From NCBI GenBank assembly GCA_015152515.1, contig SUTV01000004.1, positions 86,792 to 150,791 on the forward strand: 64,000 nt of DNA, read 5' to 3'. Shown piece after piece: positions 35,562 through 45,467 of this stretch (its first letter is position 1; every line of letters begins with the position of its first letter). Under the pieces are notes generated by a model. The model saw only the letters and a list, made by a program, of their open reading frames with translations, had not been told where the DNA came from and did no database searches. Made by a program: the position numbers and the translations under genes. This DNA comes from Cyanobacteria bacterium SIG29 (GTDB lineage: Bacteria; Cyanobacteriota; Vampirovibrionia; Gastranaerophilales; Gastranaerophilaceae).

Positions 35562-36674
35562 TTATTCTAAATACTCTTTAGGCATTTTGAAAACAGGGTT
35601 ATACAAATCAAACAATTCTTTTTTTGAAAAATTCAATCTTGATTCTTCTTTAGTAGAAAAACCATCTTTTTCTATACGATATAAACAATAAGGAACACAT
35701 CTTCCACCGTTTATTGTCGCAGCTCTATAACAGCCCCCCTTACAAACAGAAGAGAAATAACAATCCTTGCAATAACCTGTTAGCATTTCACAAGAAAATC
35801 TTCTGTTGTATTGAAACGAAGTTTTATCAAGCCATATTTCTTTAAAAGATTTGTTTCTAATATTTCCTTCAATATATTTATCTTCTTGCAAAGATAAACA
35901 ACCTCTTACATCTCCATTTGCGCTGATTCCAGCAATTCTAGTACCAGCGTGACACCCTTGCCAAATACCTTGTATCTTTTTAGCAGTATTTGATATATAG
36001 CCAAAAACATCTGAGCCTGAAGTAAATAACTTTTCTTTTGGATATTGTTTATTTGTTTCAATAATAAATTTTGCGATATCTAAAAATTGTGCTTCTGTAA
36101 TTTTCCAATCTTTATTTAATCGTCCAATATTATCTCCGTATTGTATTTGCCATAAATGAATATCATTTTCTATCAAAAAATCTCTTATTTTAGGCAATTG
36201 TTCATAATTTAATTTGTGAACAGTAGTAACTACTGAAATTGGAATATCATTCTGTTTTAATAATTCAATAGCCTTTTTAATATGTGCGAACGTGCCAACT
36301 TTTCCTCTAATATAATCTTGAAGATAAGGTTCTGCTGCATCTATACTTATGCCAAAAGCAAGTAAGTCAAAAGCTTTTATCAATTTAATATTATCTTCAT
36401 TTACTAAATAACCATTAGAAATAATGGCTGTATTTATTCCTTGTTGTTTACAAGCAGAACAAAGTATACCCAAATCTTTTCTAAATAAAGGTTCTCCTCC
36501 TGCGAAAATAACATGATTACACTTTAAATCAGATAAATCTTCTATTATTCCCAAGCAGTCTTGAGTTGTTAGTTCTGGTCCCATTTCTATACAATTACAA
36601 TCAGAACCGCAATGAATACACTTCATATTACAAACAGAAGTAATTTCCCAAACAACTCGTTCTAGATTATACAA
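35562..36674 (-). CDS. radical SAM/SPASM peptide-modifying enzyme
   Basis: EITSVCNMKCIHCGSDC; FAGGEPLFRKDLG; SPASM CHAG...GCLSLQED...CKDCYFSSVCKGGC; TTG start after AGGAG RBS. Confidence 0.88.
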   Translation of the reverse strand: MYNLERVVWEITSVCNMKCIHCGSDCNCIEMGPELTTQDCLGIIEDLSDLKCNHVIFAGGEPLFRKDLGILCSACKQQGINTAIISNGYLVNEDNIKLIKAFDLLAFGISIDAAEPYLQDYIRGKVGTFAHIKKAIELLKQNDIPISVVTTVHKLNYEQLPKIRDFLIENDIHLWQIQYGDNIGRLNKDWKITEAQFLDIAKFIIETNKQYPKEKLFTSGSDVFGYISNTAKKIQGIWQGCHAGTRIAGISANGDVRGCLSLQEDKYIEGNIRNKSFKEIWLDKTSFQYNRRFSCEMLTGYCKDCYFSSVCKGGCYRAATINGGRCVPYCLYRIEKDGFSTKEESRLNFSKKELFDLYNPVFKMPKEYLE

Positions 36675-36756
36675 ATCAATGGCTCCTATAATTAAACTAC
36701 AGTAATATTATACAGTAAAAACAGCAATAAAATATGAAATATAAAGCTTTAATTTT

Positions 36757-37708
36757 TTATTCATCAACTAAATCATAATTATTTTTTCTAGTTAAATAAT
36801 CTTTGTAAGATTTAAATATTGGCACATCATGAGCAGTTATCTTTATTATTTCTTCATCTATTATTTTAAAAAGCTTGTTAAAAGTATTTTCTCTGAATAA
36901 ATAAAATTTACCTTGCTTTTCCTTTATAAAATTTATGTCATAAGTAATAAATTTTTTATATAAGAATGAGTACAAATCAAAAAACTTATTTTGTTGAGCA
37001 TATTTAATAACATCAATAATTCCATCAACATAGTCTTCAATCATCTTTCTTGACCATTTAGAATTTATATAATTATCTCTATGAACATAAGTTTCTTTGT
37101 CCAAGACATAATATTTTTTTGCTGTATTAATGGCTCTAATTAAAAATGGTGGATCTTGATATCTCAAATAGTTTGGAAAAAAGAGTTTGTTTTCCACAAT
37201 CAATTTTCTTGAATAAATAAAATTCCAATATCCCCAGCAAAATTGACATTCTTCAATATTCACAACTCTATTAGTAAAAATTTCTTTATAATTTTTAAAG
37301 TTCCAAAATGGATTGTATTTTTCAGTTTCACTTACAAAAAGAGCCTTGCCTCCTACAATTTCAACATTGTTTTTTATAGCATTCGTGTACATTTCATCCA
37401 ATATTGTATCAGTAGGATAATAATCATCAGCATCTAAAAAACTAATAAATTCACCTTCTGCTTGTTTTATAGCTTTATTTCTTGCAGAAGCCGAGCCTTT
37501 GTGGGTTTGGCATAATATTTTTATTCTTTTATCGCTTTTTTGTTTTTCTTTCAAAAATTTCAGAACTTTAAAATTTAGTCCGTCAAGTACGCATATAATT
37601 TCAAAGTTTTTTATTGATTGATTCAAGGCACTATGCAAACTATCTTGCAAAAGCGCAATCGGTACCTTGTATATAGGCATAATAATTGAAATTTGTATTT
37701 TGTTCATT
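36757..37708 (-). CDS. GT2-family glycosyltransferase
   Basis: ISIIMPIYKVPIALLQDSLHSALNQS, GSASARNKAIKQAEGEFISFLDADDYY. Confidence 0.85.
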
Positions 37709-37729
37709 GCATATTCATTATACAATATT

Positions 37730-38788
37730 TTATTTATTCTTAGAATGTTTTTTAAGATATAACAACTTTGGCGAAAACCTAGAATACGGCGTTTCAAGTT
37801 CAACAGAATTAAGAACATCAAGAAATTGTTGATGTTTTGGATGTGATGGTTCTGTTATTTCAAGCGGTTCATCAGAATATGATAAATTATTATCCCAGCT
37901 ATAACAACTCCAAAATAGAGCAACAACATTATTTTGTTTTGCAAACTCAATGAAATTTGGTATATCATCATAATTTTTTGCGCTTACAACAAAAGCAAGG
38001 AAAAGCCCGTCAATTTTGCGTTCATCCCTCATTTTTGACAGCCATTTTATATTTTCTAATACCTTTTTATAATTCCCGTTTTTAACGACTTTATTATATG
38101 TTTCTTCATTTGAAGCGTGAACAGAAACCATAACTCTAGACATTCTGTTTAATATACCTGTTTCTCTGCAATTGAATTCATCACATAATATACCGTTTGT
38201 TATCAAACTAAATTTTAAATTAGGATACATATTTGCAGCAGTAGTCATTAATAACCTTGTGTTTCTACTTGCAAATGGATCTCCGGTTGTTGAAAGAGTC
38301 AAGACTTCAGCATCTTTTAAAATTGGCATATAAACTTTATCAATTTTGTCATTGAAATTTTTTAAATCTTCGTCATTATATCTGCATAGTTCATCTCTGC
38401 ACATTACACAATTGACATTACACTCCCAATCAGGACCTAAACAAACCATTTTAGGAAAAGATTTTTGTACAGTAGTATATTCCACTCCATTTTTTGGAAC
38501 AAGCCTAATATTATAATTAGATTTTGAATAGCATATAGGAGGAAAACAATAATTATATCTTTTATTTAAAATTTCTTTTCTTATTTTTTGAGCGTGTTTT
38601 GAGTTCCAAATTTCTTCAAAACTATTATCGTTAAGATTGCCAATTTTAGCTTCTTTCTTCATCATACAATCAGGACAAAAATATACGCTTCCATCATGAT
38701 AAATATATACTTGAGAAAAAGCCCCTGGACATACAAATTCAAACTTATTTTTAAAAAATTTAAATTTTAAAAATTTAATAATATTCAT
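37730..38788 (-). CDS. radical SAM protein with N-terminal SPASM-like segment
   Basis: YIYHDGSVYFCPDCMMKKEAKIGNLNDNSFEEIWNS precedes the catalytic GPDWECNVNCVMCRDELC. Confidence 0.82.
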   Translation of the reverse strand: MNIIKFLKFKFFKNKFEFVCPGAFSQVYIYHDGSVYFCPDCMMKKEAKIGNLNDNSFEEIWNSKHAQKIRKEILNKRYNYCFPPICYSKSNYNIRLVPKNGVEYTTVQKSFPKMVCLGPDWECNVNCVMCRDELCRYNDEDLKNFNDKIDKVYMPILKDAEVLTLSTTGDPFASRNTRLLMTTAANMYPNLKFSLITNGILCDEFNCRETGILNRMSRVMVSVHASNEETYNKVVKNGNYKKVLENIKWLSKMRDERKIDGLFLAFVVSAKNYDDIPNFIEFAKQNNVVALFWSCYSWDNNLSYSDEPLEITEPSHPKHQQFLDVLNSVELETPYSRFSPKLLYLKKHSKNK

Positions 38789-38964
38789 TATTTCCCTTTT
38801 TCATTAACTTCTTAAATAATATGATTTTTATTAGAAGTTTAAAATGATTATATCATAGAAATTATACCTTAAATTATAATGGACTATTACACTAATTAAA
38901 TTAATATTTTCAAAACATAATTTATATGTCCATATTTGTCGCACCAATAAATTAATATAATAAT

Positions 38965-39235
38965 ATAAACAAGCAGAGGTTCGTCTGATTTAAATCTTCA
39001 GAAACCGGTTTTGGACGCAGGAAGCTCGGTTTGTTTATAACAATACCAATTAGTATTTGCCATCTGATTGTGGTTCAGCTCGTTTTGGACGTAAGGCAAG
39101 GACTTATTGGTAGGCTAAAAAAGAATACTGTAGCAAGGGAGCAGCTCCCTTGCCTAGTATTCACCCAAACTGTTAGCGGCACTTGTGTTTGATACAAGTA
39201 AGCTGCTACAGAAATTGGGTTTAAAGGAAAGGCAA
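38965..39235 (+). ncRNA. possible structured RNA/leader of unknown family
   Basis: GC-rich island in AT-rich sequence with hairpins gcaagggagcagctcccttgc and acttgtgtttgatacaagt, repeated ttttggacg(c/t)a; no ORF. Confidence 0.35.
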
Positions 39236-39237
39236 AA

Positions 39238-39879
39238 ATGAAATCACGCAAAAAAATCATTAAATTAATTAGAGAATGGGAAACAAAATATTCTGACAAT
39301 AATATAGATTTTCTTTCGAGACATCCAGAGTATGAAAGCTTTTCTATGCCAAAAACTTTTTATTTTAGAATTTTACCAGATAGATTAGCAATCCATTGGG
39401 CAATTATTAAAGAAGTTGAAAATAAAGCTATAATTTATTTTATTAACGATTGGGGTAGAGTTTTTGATAAACTCGAACTCAAATCTGTAAAAATAGCTCG
39501 CAGGCAATTACGAAAAAATGGATTCGATTTCTCGACAAATAGATATTGTCCAAAACAACCACCTCAACCTATTTATATAAATTTAAGCGAAGGTAAAAAA
39601 TCTGCACCTTATTCTAAAGGTAATTTGTGGAAATCCGTAAAAAGAAATGAACGCACAATTTCGCGTACAGAGAAAAGATATTTGCTACAGTTCTACAATC
39701 ATATGAATTATTTGAAAGATTATAATTATAATCACGCTACTAAAACGTTTTATAAACTTTCACACTATTTTGATGAAGGAAATTTTGTAGAAAACAAATC
39801 AGAAAAAATCTTTTTACTGCAAGTTCTATTGTATTTACTAATAGTCGTAACAATATTGTTAATAACTGCCAATGATTAA
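39238..39879 (+). CDS. hypothetical protein with C-terminal TM helix
   Basis: 213 aa, basic, ends FLLQVLLYLLIVVTILLITAND. Confidence 0.6.
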   Translation: MKSRKKIIKLIREWETKYSDNNIDFLSRHPEYESFSMPKTFYFRILPDRLAIHWAIIKEVENKAIIYFINDWGRVFDKLELKSVKIARRQLRKNGFDFSTNRYCPKQPPQPIYINLSEGKKSAPYSKGNLWKSVKRNERTISRTEKRYLLQFYNHMNYLKDYNYNHATKTFYKLSHYFDEGNFVENKSEKIFLLQVLLYLLIVVTILLITAND

Positions 39880-39941
39880 AATATCATATGTCCATTTTTA
39901 ACGCTAGAATAGAAAGTAGGGTAGACTAAAGTCTACCTTTT

Positions 39942-39992
39942 TTCACAAATAAAAAGCCCAGTAACAAAAGTCACTGGGCTTTTTATTATATT
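39942..39992 (+). terminator. intrinsic terminator between convergent genes
   Basis: aaaaagcccagtaacaaaagtcactgggcttttt. Confidence 0.8.
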
Positions 39993-40001
39993 TTTTTAAA
40001 A

Positions 40002-41915
40002 TTATTTTTTATACATTTTTGAAATAACATCTTCATATTGTTCAAAAACTTTGTTTCTCTTTACTTTTTGAGTGGCACTTAACATACCATTTGAAACACT
40101 AAATCCATCATTTAGAACAGAAAATTGTTTTACTTTTTCAAATGCTCTTAAATTTGGTTTATTCATAATGTGAGTATTAATTTCTTTTTTAATTAATTCA
40201 TCCAACAACGAATTACTCAATGTATTATATGTATCTCTATAACTTTCAACATTTTTCATGTTGATACCACATTTTTCTAATGCTTCTTTTGAAGGAACAA
40301 TTAATGCGCCAATACCATTTTGGTCTTGTCCAACTAAAACAATTTGTTCAATATATGGACTAACTAAAATTGCTTCTTCAATTGGAACTGGTTCAACATT
40401 TTCACCACTTGAAAGAACGATTGTTTCTTTTAATCTGCCAACTAAAACTAAATTTTGTTGTTTTGTAAGCCAGCCCAAATCACCAGTTATAAAATATCCA
40501 TCTTCTGTCATAACTTTTTTGGTTGCTTCTGGATCTTTATAATAGCCTTTCATAATCTGTGGACCTTTTACAACAACAAGTCCCTTTTGGAACACAGGTA
40601 ATGGTTCCATTGTAACTGGGTCAACAATTTTCAAATCAGTTCCCGCAACTGGAGTACCAGCAGAACCCAAGAAGTTTTTATCATAAACATTTCTAAGAGT
40701 TAGTACAGGAGCGGTTTCTGTTAATCCATAACCAATTCTTAAATTAATTCCAATTGCATCATAGAAAAGTTCATCTTGCATTGATAATGCACCACCACCA
40801 GAAATAGAAGCTCTGATAGAAGAAAGACCAACTGTCTTTTTGATTTTTTTATACAAAGTATTTGAAAACAAAACATGCAACGGTTTTATAAAAGAACGAA
40901 TAATTCTATGTCTAATTGTTGATAATGTATGATAATTTATCTTATTTGTTATTCTTCTTTCACCATACATTTTATGAGTTTTATATGAAATAGAAGTTTT
41001 AATCGCAAAATCAAAAATATTATATAAAACTGGTGAAGTTTGTTTCAATTTTTGATATATACCAACTCTAATTGATTCCCAAACACGAGGAACAGACATT
41101 AAAGTATCAATTTTATATGTCGCCAAATCATTTTTCAAACCAGACAAAGTTGTATAATGCAAATTACAACCACGAGAAATATAATACAATTGACCAATTC
41201 TCTCATAAGCATGCCAGATTGGTAATATTTGAAGTGTGTTTTCCCCTGGTTGAGAACGAAAACCATTATGTGCAACTTCTAACTGATAAATAGAGTTTCC
41301 ATGACTTAATAAAACACCTTTTGGGTTTCCTGTTGTACCTGATGTATACAATATTGTAGAATCATCATTTCTATTGAGTTCAACAGGTTTAAACTCATTT
41401 TCTTTTCCTAATTGAATAATATCATTATGAGTATAAACTTTTGCTTTAATGTTTGAAGTATCTAATTCTTTTTTAGAATAAGTAACAATAACAAAATCCA
41501 AACGATACTTTTCCAAAAATGGTTTCATCTCATAATATAATTTTTCATCACGCAAAATCAAACCTTTTGCATCCGAATGAGCAGTTATATAATGCAATTC
41601 ATCTAATGGAGCATTAGAACCACGAATAACATCAACAGCACCACATTTTAATATGGCAAGAGAATTAACCATCCAAAGTCCATTGCTTTCAGCAAATAAA
41701 CCTATCTTATCACCTTTTTTTACACCTAAAGATTGCAAACCTGTTGCAAAAAGGTTCATTTGTTCATTTAATTCAGCATATGTCATAAATACATTGTTAT
41801 ATTTATCAGTAATTGCATTAAAAGACGAAAACTTTTTCATACAATTTTCTAATACTTCAGGCAAAGAATTCATTTCATCATATGACACAAAATTTGCAAA
41901 TAAATTTTCACTCAT
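40002..41915 (-). CDS. long-chain acyl-CoA synthetase (AMP-binding)
   Basis: STILYTSGTTGNPKGVLLSHGN, GYGLTETAPVL, GYFITGDLGWL. Confidence 0.92.
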   Translation of the reverse strand: MSENLFANFVSYDEMNSLPEVLENCMKKFSSFNAITDKYNNVFMTYAELNEQMNLFATGLQSLGVKKGDKIGLFAESNGLWMVNSLAILKCGAVDVIRGSNAPLDELHYITAHSDAKGLILRDEKLYYEMKPFLEKYRLDFVIVTYSKKELDTSNIKAKVYTHNDIIQLGKENEFKPVELNRNDDSTILYTSGTTGNPKGVLLSHGNSIYQLEVAHNGFRSQPGENTLQILPIWHAYERIGQLYYISRGCNLHYTTLSGLKNDLATYKIDTLMSVPRVWESIRVGIYQKLKQTSPVLYNIFDFAIKTSISYKTHKMYGERRITNKINYHTLSTIRHRIIRSFIKPLHVLFSNTLYKKIKKTVGLSSIRASISGGGALSMQDELFYDAIGINLRIGYGLTETAPVLTLRNVYDKNFLGSAGTPVAGTDLKIVDPVTMEPLPVFQKGLVVVKGPQIMKGYYKDPEATKKVMTEDGYFITGDLGWLTKQQNLVLVGRLKETIVLSSGENVEPVPIEEAILVSPYIEQIVLVGQDQNGIGALIVPSKEALEKCGINMKNVESYRDTYNTLSNSLLDELIKKEINTHIMNKPNLRAFEKVKQFSVLNDGFSVSNGMLSATQKVKRNKVFEQYEDVISKMYKK

Positions 41916-42076
41916 TTCTTACTCCCAAAATCATACAAAATAATTTTACAAGGATTTAAAAAATCGAACAAGAATTTTCGTGCTAGTTGTAACAGAAATC
42001 TTAATATAAAATCATATATAATAAACTTATATTTGGGGAAATTATGTTATTAAAAACGATACAAATTACTAAATTT

Positions 42077-43627
42077 CTAATCTAAAACTATTTCACCTTT
42101 AATTTGAACATTTTCAAAATCTTTTGGTGATAATTTTGAATCCATCAAATAAACATTTGAACCAACATATTCAAGTTTGCCTAAATCTACAACATTAGAT
42201 TGGTCAAAATCAGCATTCATTTTGATAATTTTTAAATTTTTAAGTGATTTAATTAGTGAATTTCTGAATTCAACTACACCGCCAATATATTCTAATGCAC
42301 CCAAATCTTCTACTTTTGATTCTTCAAAAATTACATTTCTACCAATTTTTTCTAGTTTACCAAGACTTTTAATCGAAGAAAAAGAAAAAATAACATCTTT
42401 TTCTATTTCTTTTAATTCGCCCAAATCTGCGATATTTGAATAATGGAAATAAGCATTACCACCAATTTTTTGTAATTTATCTAAACTTGTTAAATTAGAA
42501 TATATAAAATCTGCATTTTTTCTTATCTCTTTTACTTTTGAAAAGAGTTTTTTTTCATCAATTCCAAGATCTTTAAAAGTACATTTTTTAGGTTGTTCAT
42601 AATGGCTGATTATATACATACCATCATCATCTTTTTCAACTTCAATACCAAAATATGGAAAAATAATTTCTGGATCACTATTTTTTAATGCATCTGGAGA
42701 TATTTCCTGTTTTATTTTTTCTATAGCGTCTTTATGTTCAACAGAATTTTTGAATTCTTCTTTTGCATTTTCGTTTAATTTCAAATTATTTTTATCAATA
42801 TACTCTTGTACCATTGATAAATACTCAACAGGAATAATACAATTATTCAGTTCACCTTGAATTTCTTGTATTTGATTTTTAACAAAGCGTATTCCTATTT
42901 TTGGCTTGCCATTTTCTAAATAAACATGGAAATCACCTTGCTTTAAATAAGGTTTTGCGTTAAATGTTTTTGTACACCAATTTTTATGTGACAACGCCTG
43001 TAATTTTTTCACATTTTTTCCAAAATTTAAAAAATCATTTTTCAACGAAGGTATTCTTACCCATTTAGTACCAGTTTCACCTGTATTATCATCTTGCAAA
43101 TACAAATTAGCTAACTTGGTTCTATAAAGTTTGTCAAAATTAAAATCATATTTAGGATTTTTTTCTAATTTTTCTTGAAGATCATACATTGTTTCAGCAA
43201 GCACGCCTTTATTTAAAACCGGCGGAAGCGAATCATTATCAGCCTTTAATCCTTTTGTAACAGAGGATAAAATCAAAAGTTGCATAGTTGGTGTATATGC
43301 TTCATTTTCTTTTAAAACATATTTATACCAATCTTTTAAAACAGAATTTCTTCTTGCTCCGGTTCTTTTACTTTTTCCAGCAAAATCTTTATCTAAAACT
43401 TTTTGAACTTCTTCTTTTGCCCAATTTTGAAGGTCAGAATTTTCATTAAAATTACAAATAGGAGCTTTAAATTTTTCTACAACATGCAAATCAAAACCTT
43501 TAAATTGGGACTTTTTCATTGCACCAAAACTAACAGTATCATACTTTAAGGGTGATAAATTTTGATACTGATTATTTTTTAAATTCGCCTTTGGGAAATA
43601 TTGATTTGCTGAAAAATTTATTTCCAT
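42077..43627 (-). CDS. repeat (LRR/solenoid-like) protein
   Basis: Tandem ~20-aa units such as LDKLQKIGGNAYFHYSNIAD, LGELKEIEKDVIFSFSSIKS, LGKLEKIGRNVIFEESKVED, LGALEYIGGVVEFRNSLIKS. Confidence 0.72.
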   Translation of the reverse strand: MEINFSANQYFPKANLKNNQYQNLSPLKYDTVSFGAMKKSQFKGFDLHVVEKFKAPICNFNENSDLQNWAKEEVQKVLDKDFAGKSKRTGARRNSVLKDWYKYVLKENEAYTPTMQLLILSSVTKGLKADNDSLPPVLNKGVLAETMYDLQEKLEKNPKYDFNFDKLYRTKLANLYLQDDNTGETGTKWVRIPSLKNDFLNFGKNVKKLQALSHKNWCTKTFNAKPYLKQGDFHVYLENGKPKIGIRFVKNQIQEIQGELNNCIIPVEYLSMVQEYIDKNNLKLNENAKEEFKNSVEHKDAIEKIKQEISPDALKNSDPEIIFPYFGIEVEKDDDGMYIISHYEQPKKCTFKDLGIDEKKLFSKVKEIRKNADFIYSNLTSLDKLQKIGGNAYFHYSNIADLGELKEIEKDVIFSFSSIKSLGKLEKIGRNVIFEESKVEDLGALEYIGGVVEFRNSLIKSLKNLKIIKMNADFDQSNVVDLGKLEYVGSNVYLMDSKLSPKDFENVQIKGEIVLD

Positions 43628-43692
43628 ACATTATAAAAGTCAAATAATAAAAATAAATTGTCTTTTCACAATTATTTAAACTCTTTAAAATC

Positions 43693-44610
43693 TTAATCAA
43701 ATATACAAGATTGGCTATTAGATTCTGGTGATTCTATTTGAATAGTTGAATGCAAAATTTCAAACTGTTCTTCTAAAACATGTTGGGCTCTATGCAAAAC
43801 TTCTTCACTCTTAATATGGTTAGAAACTAAATGTACACTTAACGCGACAGAATTTGCATTAATTGACCAAATATGTAAATCATACACATCTAATACACCA
43901 TCAATTTCTTTTAAAGCAACTATAATTTTATCTGCTTCAAGTCCTTCTGGTGCATTTTCCATCAAAATATTAAATGATGGTTTTATAATTCCATAAGAAC
44001 TAACTAAAACTAATAAACCAATCACAAAACTAATTATAGGATCTGCAATATTTAATCCATAAAAATAAATGCAACAACCTGCAATTATAGCCCCAATAGA
44101 ACCTAACAAATCAGCAATAACATGCAAAAACGCGCCTTTTACATTCAAATTTTCTTCACATCCACGATGCAAAATAAAAGCACCAATAATATTTACAACT
44201 AACCCACCAAGTGCAATATAAATCATTGTTAAAGCATTTACAGGTTCAACATTAAACAACCTTTCAAACGCTTCTATAAAAATCAAAATTGAAATTACAA
44301 CTAATGCCAAACCATTTACAAAAGCAGCAATAATTTCAGCCCGTTGATACCCATAAGTTTTATCAGAAGTTGCATGTTTTTGCACAAACCAAATAGCAAC
44401 AAAAGAAAGCGCCAAAGAAGCCACATCAGAAAGCATATGTCCACTATCAGCCAATAGAGCAAGACTATTTGTAATCAATCCACCAAAAAACTCTGCAACC
44501 ATATAAAAAGCAGTAATTATCAAAACAATTAATAAATTTTTCAAATTATTCACTTTATGAGAATGATGACTATGTTTATAATGATGTGAATTATGTGAAT
44601 GATTATGCAT
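43693..44610 (-). CDS. cation diffusion facilitator (zinc/cadmium efflux)
   Basis: His-rich N-terminus; LALLADSGHMLSDVASLALS; HVIADLLGSIGA. Confidence 0.92.
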   Translation of the reverse strand: MHNHSHNSHHYKHSHHSHKVNNLKNLLIVLIITAFYMVAEFFGGLITNSLALLADSGHMLSDVASLALSFVAIWFVQKHATSDKTYGYQRAEIIAAFVNGLALVVISILIFIEAFERLFNVEPVNALTMIYIALGGLVVNIIGAFILHRGCEENLNVKGAFLHVIADLLGSIGAIIAGCCIYFYGLNIADPIISFVIGLLVLVSSYGIIKPSFNILMENAPEGLEADKIIVALKEIDGVLDVYDLHIWSINANSVALSVHLVSNHIKSEEVLHRAQHVLEEQFEILHSTIQIESPESNSQSCIFD

Positions 44611-44768
44611 AATGAACCTTTTTACAAAATGAAAAACTAAAAAGCCCTCTTCTCTAAAAACGACTATTTCTTTATTATTCCCATAAAAAAATATATCAAA
44701 CCCGAATATTAATTAATTGAATCATAACATATTTACATGCTAAAATCAGCCTATAGAAAGAGATAAAA

Positions 44769-45431
44769 ATGGACGATTTTTTAGGAATTGATAAAAGTTG
44801 GATTGATGGCGGATTAGATATAGAATCAATCAAAAATGTTATGAATATTATTGCGCAAAAAAGACTCACACAAGAAATTTTACCAAAACAAGATGACATA
44901 CTAAACGCAATCAAATTAACATCTTTAGACAATGTAAAAGTTCTAATTATAGGGCAAGACCCATATCCAAGCTCGCAGCACGCACACGGACTAAGTTTTT
45001 CTAGTTTATCAGATAAAACTCCTGCTTCTCTTAAAAATATTTTTAAAAAATTAAAACAAGACTTTCCAAATATTGAACATAAAACAAATGTTTTAACACA
45101 TTGGGGAAAACAAGGTGTTCTTCTTTTAAATACCTCATTAACTTTTGAAGGCAAAGACCCAAAACTTTTAAAAGAACATACTAAATTATGGTCACCTGTT
45201 ATAAAAAATATTTATGAAGTACTAATAAAACGAAATAAAACTTTGATTGTAATGCGTTGGGGAAACCACGCACAAGTATCAGGTGAAATATTTGAAGGCA
45301 AAAGCAATATCTATGTTTTTGATACTACACACCCTTCTCCATTTTCAGCAAGAAACGGATTTTTAACTTGTGACCATTTCACAAAGTGTAATGAAATACT
45401 AGGCAAAGACGCGATTGATTGGTCTACATAA
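44769..45431 (+). CDS. ung: uracil-DNA glycosylase
   Basis: VLIIGQDPYPSSQHAHGLSFS; HPSPFSARNGF. Confidence 0.94.
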   Translation: MDDFLGIDKSWIDGGLDIESIKNVMNIIAQKRLTQEILPKQDDILNAIKLTSLDNVKVLIIGQDPYPSSQHAHGLSFSSLSDKTPASLKNIFKKLKQDFPNIEHKTNVLTHWGKQGVLLLNTSLTFEGKDPKLLKEHTKLWSPVIKNIYEVLIKRNKTLIVMRWGNHAQVSGEIFEGKSNIYVFDTTHPSPFSARNGFLTCDHFTKCNEILGKDAIDWST

Positions 45432-45467
45432 AATTTAAAAGAGCCTCTAATATGAGGCTCTTAAATC

